Assembly: GCA_017425345.1 (NCBI GenBank)
Contig: JAFOML010000041.1
Coordinates: forward strand, 1-20,594
Length of the DNA: 20,594 nt
Source of the DNA: Eubacterium sp.
GTDB taxonomy: Bacteria; Bacillota_A; Clostridia; Peptostreptococcales; Anaerovoracaceae
Direction: 5' to 3'
Position numbers and translations under genes: made by a program. Position 1 is the stretch's first letter; every line of letters begins with the position of its first letter. The notes under the pieces were generated by a model. That model was not told the DNA's origin, searched no databases, and worked only from the letters and a program-made list of their open reading frames with translations. This document shows, piece after piece, positions 1 through 6,645 of the stretch.

Positions 1-21
1 AAGGACGTAGCGAACGACTGC

Positions 22-136
22 AACGGGCGCCGGGAGCTTCAGCTCCTCCGGGTTTCAGTGGGGGATTATAACCCACCACTGAAAGTCGGAAATGGAACCC
101 GCCGCCTATAGAGGCGGGGGACATCCGGCGCCCGTT
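22..136. other. Compact three-hairpin structured element, possible ncRNA or mobile-element end
   Basis: A perfect 12-bp inverted repeat (AACGGGCGCCGG at 22-33, CCGGCGCCCGTT at 125-136) closes a segment with three internal hairpins: GGAGC/GCTCC with loop TTCA (33-46), a 9-bp stem TTTCAGTGG/CCACTGAAA (53-61 with 76-84), and CCCGCC/GGCGGG (98-103 with 113-118). Together they form a closed multibranch fold, as in structured RNAs or the imperfect-palindrome ends of IS200/IS605-type elements. One plus-strand frame stays open from base 1 to a TAG at 109-111, which would also fit the 3' end of a gene overlapped by an RNA. On the minus strand it lies just after the sufB stop codon, but no U-run follows any stem, so a simple terminator is unlikely. 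I cannot assign a family; the fold is seen, the nature is inferred. Confidence 0.45.
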
Positions 137-144
137 ATTAAATG

Positions 145-1071
145 TTATGCATGCAGGAATCCGTCGATGATCTTCGCCTCCGCTTCCTCCTCGGTGAGGC
201 CGAGGGTGCGGAGCTTCAGGATCTGCTCGCCGGCGACCTTTCCGATCGCTGCCTCGTGAATGAGGCTCGCATCCAGGTCAGCTGCGAGAAGCTCCGGCTC
301 TGCGTTGACGCGTCCCTTGTCTACCAGGATCGCATCACATTCCGAGTGTCCCATGCAGCGGTTGTTGCCGGCGATCTTGGAGTGGTACTCCTGATAAGAT
401 TCGCCCTTGGCAACGGAGCGGGAGATCAGGTTGACGCCGCTGTCCTCGCCATCGAGGTCGATGGCAAAATCCGTGCCCGCATACTGCTTCCCCTCTGTGA
501 GGATGCTCTCCTTGATGACCAGCTTGGCACGAGGTCCTACCGTACCGCGGGTCTTCCGCATGGTATGATCGACGCCGCCAATCTGCGAAGTATTCATCTC
601 CAGATACGAATCCGGTCCCAGTTCAACCTCCGTGACCGGGTCGATGATGCGGCTGCCGTCTCCATCGCCGGTGCCGATGTGCTTCTCTTCATAAACAACA
701 CGGGATCCTGCGCCCAGCATAAAGCGGTGAATGCCGTTATGTCTGGATTCCTCCTCGCCGTCCGTGTGGACGCCGCAGCCTGCAACGATCAGGATATCCG
801 CGTTCTCGCCGATATGGAAATCGTTATAGACCAGATCATCGATGCCGCCTCTGGAAATGCAGGCGGGAATGTAAACCTTCTCTCCTTTGGTACCCGGATC
901 GACGTAGATGTCCAGTCCCATGCCGCCTTCTTTCGGCTCGATCTTTACATGCTCTGTGCTCTCACGGCCCATGCAGGACCCGTTTCCTCTGATGTTATAT
1001 GCACCGTCATAACCGTCTTCCGAATAATCGGAAACCAGTTTCAACAGTTCTTCCATTACCTTGTCATTCAT
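145..1071 (-). CDS. sufB: SufB/SufD-family Fe-S cluster scaffold protein (minimal form)
   Basis: Scaffold subunit on which SufC-powered Fe-S clusters are built in the cytoplasm. At 308 residues it is much shorter than proteobacterial SufB (near 500) and corresponds to the beta-helix core plus C-terminal helices. From remembered alignment to E. coli SufB, C245 in SECDAILV matches the essential C405 region, and H272-E273 in IHEAAIGK match the HE pair, while the preceding Glu is replaced by I271; the end (GLTEEEAEAKIIDGF) matches the family C-terminus. The start ATG at 1071 follows AAAGGAG by 8 nt and overlaps the sufC stop codon in a 4-nt ATGA, so the two are translationally coupled. No SufS, SufU or SufD lies nearby, the arrangement of the minimal SufBC (SMS-type) systems described in archaea and anaerobic bacteria. 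Family assignment is firm; the SMS label is inference. Confidence 0.9.
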   Translation of the reverse strand: MNDKVMEELLKLVSDYSEDGYDGAYNIRGNGSCMGRESTEHVKIEPKEGGMGLDIYVDPGTKGEKVYIPACISRGGIDDLVYNDFHIGENADILIVAGCGVHTDGEEESRHNGIHRFMLGAGSRVVYEEKHIGTGDGDGSRIIDPVTEVELGPDSYLEMNTSQIGGVDHTMRKTRGTVGPRAKLVIKESILTEGKQYAGTDFAIDLDGEDSGVNLISRSVAKGESYQEYHSKIAGNNRCMGHSECDAILVDKGRVNAEPELLAADLDASLIHEAAIGKVAGEQILKLRTLGLTEEEAEAKIIDGFLHA

Positions 1072-1829
1072 ACCCGGAACTCCTTTCTGAGATTGTTGGC
1101 CAGATTCGAACAGTCGTCCTTACCGGTCGGGCAGATCGTCTTCTCATCTGCCAGAAGCTGCGGCAGCACTTCCTCCCTAGGACCTGCCACGCGTACGTGT
1201 CCGTCCGCGATGACTACGATGTCATCCGCGATCTCAAGAAGTCTCTCCTGATGGGAGATGACGACAAGCATCTTGTCACTCTGGTTCTTCAGCTTTTCAA
1301 ATGTACCGACCAGACCGTGGAAGCTCCACAGATCGATGCCGGCTTCCGGCTCGTCGAAGATCAGGAGCTTCGCGTCTTTCCGGGCGAGGACCGTAGCGAT
1401 CTCAATACGCTTGATCTCACCGCCGGACAGGGAAGCGTCGACCTCTCTGTCGATGTAGTCCGAAGAACAGACACCGACGGAGTCCATGATCTCAAAGATC
1501 TCTTCCTCGCTGAGCTTGCCGCCTGCAGCAAGCTCCAGCATGTCGCGTACGGAAATGCCCTTGAAACGGACCGGCTGCTGGAATGCGTAAGCGACGCCCG
1601 CCTTGGCGCGCTCCGTGATATTCATCTTGCTCAGATCCAGATCGTCCATCCACATTTCGCCATCTGTGACCGGCAGCACGCCGGAAATCACCTTGGCCAG
1701 AGACGTCTTTCCGCCTCCGTTCGGGCCAGTCACGATCGTCAGTCTGCCGTTTCCGACCTCCATATTGATACCCTTAAGAATCTCTGCGCCGTCTTCAGCG
1801 GTCCACTTAAGGTTGTTTATTTTCAGCAT
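1068..1829 (-). CDS. sufC: Fe-S cluster assembly ABC ATPase SufC
   Basis: Soluble ABC-type ATPase that drives the SufB scaffold. All nucleotide-binding motifs are present in the 253-residue protein: Walker A GPNGGGKT (35-42), Q-loop at Q84/Q85, signature LSGGE (134-138), Walker B LLIFDE (155-160) and switch H193. The chosen ATG at 1829 follows GGGAGGAAAC; the frame is open further upstream but that part looks like non-coding leader. The C-terminal tail carries a pair of cysteines, C233 and C240 (CPTGKDDC), which canonical E. coli SufC does not have to my knowledge and which might bind metal or be redox active. It is the first gene of a two-gene unit with sufB, transcribed from the extended -10 promoter near 1900. 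Confidence 0.93.
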   Translation of the reverse strand: MLKINNLKWTAEDGAEILKGINMEVGNGRLTIVTGPNGGGKTSLAKVISGVLPVTDGEMWMDDLDLSKMNITERAKAGVAYAFQQPVRFKGISVRDMLELAAGGKLSEEEIFEIMDSVGVCSSDYIDREVDASLSGGEIKRIEIATVLARKDAKLLIFDEPEAGIDLWSFHGLVGTFEKLKNQSDKMLVVISHQERLLEIADDIVVIADGHVRVAGPREEVLPQLLADEKTICPTGKDDCSNLANNLRKEFRV

Positions 1830-1896
1830 AGTTTCCTCCCATAAACGTATTGTGTGGTTCCGGCCGGATTCCTGCCTTAGGGAACCGACCTTTACT

Positions 1897-1905
1897 AATA
1901 TACCA
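1897..1905 (-). promoter_or_regulatory. Putative extended -10 promoter of sufCB
   Basis: On the minus strand TGGTATATT forms an extended -10 element (TGn plus TATATT). No good -35 box is found 17-18 nt upstream, as is tolerable for extended -10 promoters. Initiation near 1890 would leave a leader of about 60 nt containing an inverted repeat GGTTCC/GGAACC (1856-1861 and 1881-1886 in plus coordinates). Confidence 0.5.
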
Positions 1906-1938
1906 CAATTGGGCGGGAATAATCGAGGAAAAAGTGTT

Positions 1939-1948
1939 TTGTATACAA
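1939..1948. promoter_or_regulatory. Perfect palindrome TTGTATACAA, operator candidate
   Basis: A perfect 10-bp palindrome about 35 bp upstream of the sufC -10 element and in the shared region with the protease gene. The GT-N2-AC core resembles operators of GntR-family repressors. No regulator gene lies next to it, so the binding protein is unknown and chance occurrence is possible. Confidence 0.3.
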
Positions 1949-2127
1949 CAAAATCTATTGCCCACCTAAAACCCCAGTCCTGCGATCTTCTGATAGAGGC
2001 GGGAAGGGGATATTTTGCGTATTTCGGTGTAGCGCCGAGGACGCTTCTGGAGTATACTATGGGAAAGACTTTGCCAGGCGGAAGTTCTGGCAGCAGAGGT
2101 CGTCCCTGTAGGAGGAAAGAGGATTTC

Positions 2128-3975
2128 ATGAGGAAAAGCATCCATATCGGTTTGATAATCTTTTTGGCTGTGATGCTTTCGACTGTCGTATGTTTTGCGC
2201 AGGCGGAAGAGACCGGCATGCCGGAAACGACGGTTGCAGAGACGCCCGCGGAGTTCGCCGGAGAGGCCGGTGAAGAGCCAGTGGGTGATTCGCTGTACGC
2301 GTGTAAGCGCCTGATGGTGTTCGCGGAGGAGGGAGAACTCCTGGAGAGCTACGGCGCGGTGGAGTCTGTTTACTATGCGCCGGGGCAGTATTACCTGCTG
2401 GAGTATGAGACCAGGCAGGATACCAGGCTTGCGCGGCAGGCACTCATGAAGGATCTGGGGGAGGACCGGGTTTTTGTAGACGAGCCTCTCCGTGCGGAAA
2501 GCGTTCCCGCGCAGAATACAACGAACCTCACACCTTCTGATTCCGTCTCGTATGGAACGGATGTGATGTATCTGGATTCGATCCGGGCCAACTATAACGG
2601 CTGGGCGCAGCAGTACCCGAATCCCGTGACGGTTGCCGTGCTGGACTCCGGGATCAACCGGACGCACGAGATGTTTACCTATGAGTCGTCTGGTGAAACG
2701 AAAAGCCGGATTGACTATAGGGAGAAGGCATATTTTATCGGGAATTCCCTGCAGGATGAGAGCGGGCATGGCACCCATGTGGCCGGCATCATCGCGGACG
2801 GCACTTCCAATCAGGTCAGGATCCTTCCGGTCCGCGTGCTTGGAAGAAGCGGAGTCGGATCGACCACCGCGCTGTACAACGGTCTGCTCTATGCCCGTGA
2901 ACAGAAGGTGGACATCATCAATATGAGCCTCGGCTATGAGGATGTGAACCAGGGTACGATAAACCTTCTGGATCCTCTGCTGGAAGCGCTGCGGGATGAA
3001 GGCGTCTTTATCGTTGCTGCCTCCGGAAACTCGGCCAGTGAGGCAGAATACCCGGCCACATCCGTCTATGTGGTCTCTGTCTCCGCGCTGAAATATGACG
3101 GGTCGAAACTCGTATTTGATGCCGGGTATTCGAATTATGGAGAAGTGAATTTCGCCGCGCCGGGAACGGATGTTACCAGCGCCTGGATCGGCGCGGATGA
3201 TGCTTATGCCACGCACAGCGGCACGTCGATGGCGACGCCCCACATCACGGCGGCTGCCGCGATGGTGAAGGTGATGCATCCCGATTATACGCCGTGGGAG
3301 ACCGAGCTCATGCTGTGGTATCATTCCAGGGATCCGTATTATGAAAATGAGGGACTTCCCTACTATGAGGACGGAGTTGGTATGCCGCGTTTCCCAAACG
3401 GTGATATCTATAACTCGCCGACGATCCGCAGGCTTAAGCTGTCCCTCAGGAAAGACACGTTCACCTATACCGGGAATCCTATCTATCCGGAGGTCTCGGA
3501 AACCGGCCTGGATCCATACGGGGACTTCGGACCGGTCACGTATGACCTGGACCGGGAGTATGTGGCGCGCTCCTATTCAGGCTTTGAAGACGTGGGCACC
3601 GGGTATGTCGGTGTGGAAGGGATCATGCCGTATCTCATAGGAACACAATACCTGCCGTTCCGGATCTTACCGAAAGGTACGAGTCTGAAAAAGGTGACCC
3701 GCGGGAAGAAGCAGCTCACGCTTACGTGGAAGCAGCAGGGCATGAAGATGTCCCGAAGCCGGATCACCGGCTACCAGATCCAGCTTGCGACGAATAAGGG
3801 CTTTACGAAGAATCAGAAGCTGGTCACCGTCAGTGGATGGAAGAAGGTATCGAAAACGGTCCGGGGGCTGAAGGCGAAGAAAAAATACTTCGTTCGTGTC
3901 CGGACCTACATGACCGTGGACGGAGAGAAGTACTGCTCCTCCTGGTCAGCCGGAAAGAGCGCAAAAACCAGTTAA
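2128..3975 (+). CDS. Secreted subtilisin-like serine protease (S8) with C-terminal fibronectin-like domain
   Basis: Extracellular endopeptidase of 615 residues. A signal peptide occupies about residues 1-26 (hydrophobic core, then CFAQA). Residues 55-125 look like an I9-type inhibitory propeptide. The catalytic domain (about 160-390) has the full triad: D173 (VLDSG), H214 (GHGTHVAG) and S367 (GTSMATPH), with oxyanion N301 (AASGNS). After a linker, residues 515-615 resemble a fibronectin type III repeat (ITGYQIQLATN, KYFVRVRTY), common on clostridial surface proteins. The start at 2128 was chosen because it gives the signal peptide and follows GGAGG/AGAGGA; the frame is open upstream to 1603, but that stretch lies antisense to sufC. 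It stands alone, divergent from sufC, and ends in a terminator. No LPXTG anchor is seen, so release or non-covalent attachment is likely. Substrate is unknown. Confidence 0.9.
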   Translation: MRKSIHIGLIIFLAVMLSTVVCFAQAEETGMPETTVAETPAEFAGEAGEEPVGDSLYACKRLMVFAEEGELLESYGAVESVYYAPGQYYLLEYETRQDTRLARQALMKDLGEDRVFVDEPLRAESVPAQNTTNLTPSDSVSYGTDVMYLDSIRANYNGWAQQYPNPVTVAVLDSGINRTHEMFTYESSGETKSRIDYREKAYFIGNSLQDESGHGTHVAGIIADGTSNQVRILPVRVLGRSGVGSTTALYNGLLYAREQKVDIINMSLGYEDVNQGTINLLDPLLEALRDEGVFIVAASGNSASEAEYPATSVYVVSVSALKYDGSKLVFDAGYSNYGEVNFAAPGTDVTSAWIGADDAYATHSGTSMATPHITAAAAMVKVMHPDYTPWETELMLWYHSRDPYYENEGLPYYEDGVGMPRFPNGDIYNSPTIRRLKLSLRKDTFTYTGNPIYPEVSETGLDPYGDFGPVTYDLDREYVARSYSGFEDVGTGYVGVEGIMPYLIGTQYLPFRILPKGTSLKKVTRGKKQLTLTWKQQGMKMSRSRITGYQIQLATNKGFTKNQKLVTVSGWKKVSKTVRGLKAKKKYFVRVRTYMTVDGEKYCSSWSAGKSAKTS

Positions 3976-3982
3976 GAGCTTG

Positions 3983-4012
3983 AAAATCTGCGGTTGTCAG
4001 CCGCAGATTTTT
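3983..4012 (+). terminator. Intrinsic terminator of the protease gene
   Basis: Perfect 11-bp stem AAAATCTGCGG/CCGCAGATTTT with a 7-nt loop TTGTCAG, starting 7 nt after the TAA stop and running into a T-stretch. The A/T flanks make it potentially bidirectional. The loop doubles as the -35 box of the mgtE promoter. Confidence 0.85.
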
Positions 4013-4022
4013 GATGTATAAT
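3994..4022 (+). promoter_or_regulatory. Strong sigma-A promoter of the mgtE operon
   Basis: TTGTCA (3994-3999), a 17-nt spacer and a perfect TATAAT (4017-4022). The -35 box lies in the loop of the upstream terminator, so termination and re-initiation share DNA. Expected start is near 4029, giving a leader of about 275 nt before mgtE. Confidence 0.8.
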
Positions 4023-4028
4023 TAGTTG

Positions 4029-4304
4029 GTTGAGAACAAGAGGCCGTTCTTCTGACCGTTCTGAAGTCAGACGGCCCAAATCCAAGGAAAGGAAGTGAGA
4101 GATTTGGATAAGGTTCCCGAACGCAAACTGATGCGGCAGGATGCCGCGCCTCACAATTTTATCCCGTTTCTCACGTCCGGCAGAAGGTCCTGAGAGCTTC
4201 TTTGGTCAGCTTTCTTTACGCGCTGACCGGGTTTAAGGACATGGCTGCCTGTCCTCGGCACTATCGTGAGATGCGGGAAATATCACGAGAAGGAGGACAG
4301 ACCA
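4029..4304 (+). promoter_or_regulatory. Long structured 5' leader of mgtE, class unknown
   Basis: The leader contains a run of good hairpins: GGCCGT/ACGGCC (4042-4047 with 4071-4076) with an inner CTGAC/GTCAG; CCAAATC/GATTTGG (4076-4082 with 4101-4107); GCGGCA/TGCCGC (4133-4138 with 4142-4147); GGTCAGC/GCTGACC (4204-4210 with 4222-4228); AGGACA/TGTCCT (4236-4241 with 4250-4255); and TCGTGA/TCACGA (4264-4269 with 4283-4288), the last ending just before the AGGAGG of mgtE (4291-4296). The conserved M-box (ykoK) blocks I remember, such as GGUGAGGCUCC, are not present. Position before a Mg2+ channel gene suggests magnesium-responsive control, which is inference. No terminator with a U-run is seen, so control, if any, would more likely act on translation. 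Confidence 0.5.
4095..4193 (+). CDS. Possible 32-residue upstream ORF (leader peptide) in the mgtE leader
   Basis: A GTG at 4095 opens a frame ending at TGA 4191-4193. In-frame TTG (4104) and ATG (4131) starts give 29 or 20 residues. A purine-rich AAGGAAAGGAA stretch sits directly before the GTG and is displayed in the loop of the 4076-4107 hairpin. The peptide is rich in basic residues and has prolines in VPER, AAPH and IPF. Leader peptides such as MgtL of Salmonella mgtA control Mg2+ transport genes through ribosome behaviour; a similar role here is speculation. No homologue is recognised and chance openness over 33 codons is quite possible. Confidence 0.25.
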   Translation: MRDLDKVPERKLMRQDAAPHNFIPFLTSGRRS

Positions 4305-5705
4305 ATGGATAACTATGCAATCGATATCGATCAGCAGATCGAGGAGTCGCTCGATAAGATCCTGGATCTTTTGGTCGAGAAACAGTATTTTAGAGCCAGA
4401 GACGAACTTCTGAAGTATAACGAGGCAGATATCGCGGAAATGCTGGAGGATATCATTGATGACAGTGGTATTCAGATGGCAGTGATTTTGTTCCGCCTGC
4501 TGCCCAAGGACGTCTCCGTCGAGGTATTCGCCGAGCTCCCTTCGGATGACCAGATCGACATCATCCAGGAGATCTCGGATAAGGAAATTGCCTACATTAT
4601 CGACGAGATGGACTTTGACGATAAGATCGACGTCCTGGAGGAGCTGCCGGCGAACATCGTCGACAGGATTCTTTACGAAACACCGAAATCCGAACGCAAG
4701 CGCATCAACACATTCCTGAACTACGCGGAAGACAGCGCCGGCAGTCTGATGACGCCGGAGTATATTTCATTGCAGAAACAGTGGACGGTCCGTGAGGCGC
4801 TGGAGCACATCAAGAAGGAAGGCATGGAGGCGGAGACCATCTATACCTGCTATGTCAAGGATACCGGCCGGAAGCTGATCGGCATCGTGTCTCTGGCCAA
4901 GCTGGTAATCACGGACGATGATGTGCGCGTGATGGATATCATGGTTACGGATTACGTATACGAGCACGTGGATGATGACCAGGAAGAGGTCGCGGACGAC
5001 TTTAAGAAATACGGCTACCTTGCGCTTCCGGTCGTCGATAAGGAGCACCGGCTCGTCGGCATCATCACGTTCGACGATATCATGGACGTCATGGAGGATG
5101 AGGCGACCGAGGATATCGAGCGTATGAACGGCGTCATCGACTTTCAGGATTCGGACGCGGGCTATCTGGACATCTCGGTCCTGCATCATGCGATGAACCG
5201 TCTGCCTTGGCTGATCATCCTGATGATCGCGTATATCTTCACCGGAAGGATCGTCACGAGTTTTGAGGCGTCGCTTTCGCAGGTGATCGAGCTGGTCGCG
5301 TTCATGCCGATGCTGATGGGTACCGGCGGAAATACCGGTTCGCAGGCGGCAACGCTGATCATCCGCGGACTGGCCACCGACGAGGTGGATACCGACGATG
5401 CGCTGCGGGTCCTCTGGAAGGAGCTGCGGATCGGTATGATCATCGGTGTCACACTGAGCGTTGTGAACTATGCGAGGATCTGGTACATCGACGGCATCCA
5501 CGATACCGGCATCGCGCTGACGGTATGTGTCTCGATGATCTTCATCGTGATCTTTGCGAAGATCATCGGCAGTATGATTCCGCTGATCGTGAAGAAGATC
5601 CACCTCGATCCGGCGCTGATCGCCAATCCGGCGATCTCATCCGTATCGGATGCAGTGGCGCTGAGCATCTATTTTGCAATGGCTACGTTGTTCCTGCCGA
5701 TTTAA
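4305..5705 (+). CDS. mgtE: MgtE-family magnesium channel/transporter
   Basis: Mg2+-gated Mg2+ channel of the cytoplasmic membrane, 466 residues, full family length. The N-terminal superhelical domain (about 20-130) is acidic, followed by a CBS pair (about 140-262) that senses cytosolic Mg2+. The transmembrane part (about 295-466) holds the family signatures GGNTGSQAATLIIRGLA (341-357) and HLDPALIANPAISSVSDA (433-450); D435 is the likely pore aspartate corresponding to the selectivity residue of the Thermus protein (from memory). ATG 4305 was chosen over the in-frame GTG at 4266 because AGGAGG lies 8 nt upstream and the family begins here. It leads a unit with nnrD and a P-loop-like gene and sits behind a strong promoter and long leader, suggesting Mg2+-dependent expression. 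Confidence 0.95.
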   Translation: MDNYAIDIDQQIEESLDKILDLLVEKQYFRARDELLKYNEADIAEMLEDIIDDSGIQMAVILFRLLPKDVSVEVFAELPSDDQIDIIQEISDKEIAYIIDEMDFDDKIDVLEELPANIVDRILYETPKSERKRINTFLNYAEDSAGSLMTPEYISLQKQWTVREALEHIKKEGMEAETIYTCYVKDTGRKLIGIVSLAKLVITDDDVRVMDIMVTDYVYEHVDDDQEEVADDFKKYGYLALPVVDKEHRLVGIITFDDIMDVMEDEATEDIERMNGVIDFQDSDAGYLDISVLHHAMNRLPWLIILMIAYIFTGRIVTSFEASLSQVIELVAFMPMLMGTGGNTGSQAATLIIRGLATDEVDTDDALRVLWKELRIGMIIGVTLSVVNYARIWYIDGIHDTGIALTVCVSMIFIVIFAKIIGSMIPLIVKKIHLDPALIANPAISSVSDAVALSIYFAMATLFLPI

Positions 5706-5729
5706 CGGCATAACAAAGGAGTCTACCGT

Positions 5730-6620
5730 ATGATAGACAATAATATTATTACGGACAACTACATAAAAACGGTGATAAAACCCCGGGATAAGGCCGCTCA
5801 TAAGGGAAACTGCGGCCGTGTTCTGATCATGGCAGGCGGCGCGGGCATGACCGGCGCGGCGATCTTCAGCGCGCGGGCAGCCCTGCGCAGCGGAGCGGGC
5901 CTGGTGTATCTCTGTACGGCGCCCGGGAACTTCCCGGTGCTGCAGACGGCAGTGCCGGAGGCGATCTGCACCGAATGGGAACCGGTGCTGGAGCATCTGT
6001 TTGGACGGTCGGAAGACGCGTGGCACTACGATGCCATCGCATTCGGTCCGGGCATGGGAACGAGTGAGAACTCCAGAAAGATGCTGCGCGCGGTTCTGAT
6101 GAACGGTGAGTCTACGCTGGTCATCGATGCGGACGGCCTGAACTGTCTGTCCGCGGACAAGGAGCTTCGCGCACTCGTTCGCAGCTATCAGGGAGAGGTC
6201 ATCATTACGCCGCATGTGGGGGAGGCCAGACGTCTCCTTGCGGCGGCGCAGATGGAAGACCGGAAGGAGCGGCAGGAGATGGTCTCCGCGCTGGCGGAGA
6301 TCTGTGACGGGATCGCGGTGCTGAAGGGCGCCGGAACGCTCGTGTGCCGCAAGTCTGCAGAAACCGGATCTCCGGAGATCTGGATCAATCCAACCGGAAA
6401 TCCCGGAATGGCGACGGCAGGATCCGGAGACGTGCTGACCGGTGTGATCGCTTCGCTTGCCGGACAGGGTCTTGCGCCACTGGATGCGGCAAGAGCCGGT
6501 GTTTATCTGCATGGCAGAGCCGGTGATCTCGCAGCGGCGGAGAAAGGAGAGTACGGGCTGATCGCTTCCGATATCGCAGAAGCCCTCCCGTACGCGCTGA
6601 AAGAAGTGAACGGACGATAA
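5730..6620 (+). CDS. nnrD: ADP/ATP-dependent (S)-NAD(P)H-hydrate dehydratase
   Basis: Repair enzyme that dehydrates damaged NAD(P)HX back to NAD(P)H using a nucleoside phosphate. The 296-residue protein is the ribokinase-like YjeF C-terminal/CARKD domain: GNCGRVLIMAGG (27-38), SGAGLVYLCT (54-63), FGPGMG (105-110), VIDADGLN (131-138), ITPHVGEARRL (159-169) and the nucleotide and catalytic loop GNPGMATAGSGDVLTG (223-238). The N-terminal epimerase (NnrE) domain found fused in many bacteria is absent, so NAD(P)HX epimerase would have to be encoded elsewhere. The start at 5730 has AAAGGAG upstream. It is 24 nt behind mgtE, with no terminator between, so co-transcription is likely; a functional link to Mg2+ uptake is not evident. 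Confidence 0.93.
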   Translation: MIDNNIITDNYIKTVIKPRDKAAHKGNCGRVLIMAGGAGMTGAAIFSARAALRSGAGLVYLCTAPGNFPVLQTAVPEAICTEWEPVLEHLFGRSEDAWHYDAIAFGPGMGTSENSRKMLRAVLMNGESTLVIDADGLNCLSADKELRALVRSYQGEVIITPHVGEARRLLAAAQMEDRKERQEMVSALAEICDGIAVLKGAGTLVCRKSAETGSPEIWINPTGNPGMATAGSGDVLTGVIASLAGQGLAPLDAARAGVYLHGRAGDLAAAEKGEYGLIASDIAEALPYALKEVNGR

Positions 6621-6645
6621 AGGTCCGGAAAGGAACAGTATAATA

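Noticed and set aside
1..111. C-terminus of TnpB in the plus-strand frame open to TAG 109-111
   Set aside because: The 36 translated residues do not show a TnpB motif I recognise; the frame could be open by chance, so no gene is called.
22..136. Edge element as the sufCB terminator
   Set aside because: None of the stems is followed by a U-run on the minus strand, and the multibranch architecture is more elaborate than a terminator.
2053..2058. TATACT as the -10 box of the protease gene
   Set aside because: No acceptable -35 or TGn extension is found, so I do not list it as a promoter, though the gene must have one in 1906-2127.
1603..2127. N-terminal extension of the protease frame
   Set aside because: The frame is open but lies antisense to sufC and through the intergenic region; the signal peptide and ribosome site place the start at 2128.
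4029..4304. M-box (ykoK) magnesium riboswitch before mgtE
   Set aside because: The conserved blocks I remember (GGUGAGGCUCC, ACGCC..UGGGUCAACAG, the UUAAUGCAGCUGG region) are not found; only position and structure support it.
6640..6645. TATAAT directly before the P-loop-like gene as a promoter
   Set aside because: It abuts the ATG at 6646, has no -35 at the right distance, and the gene already has a GGAAAGGA ribosome site and close upstream partners.
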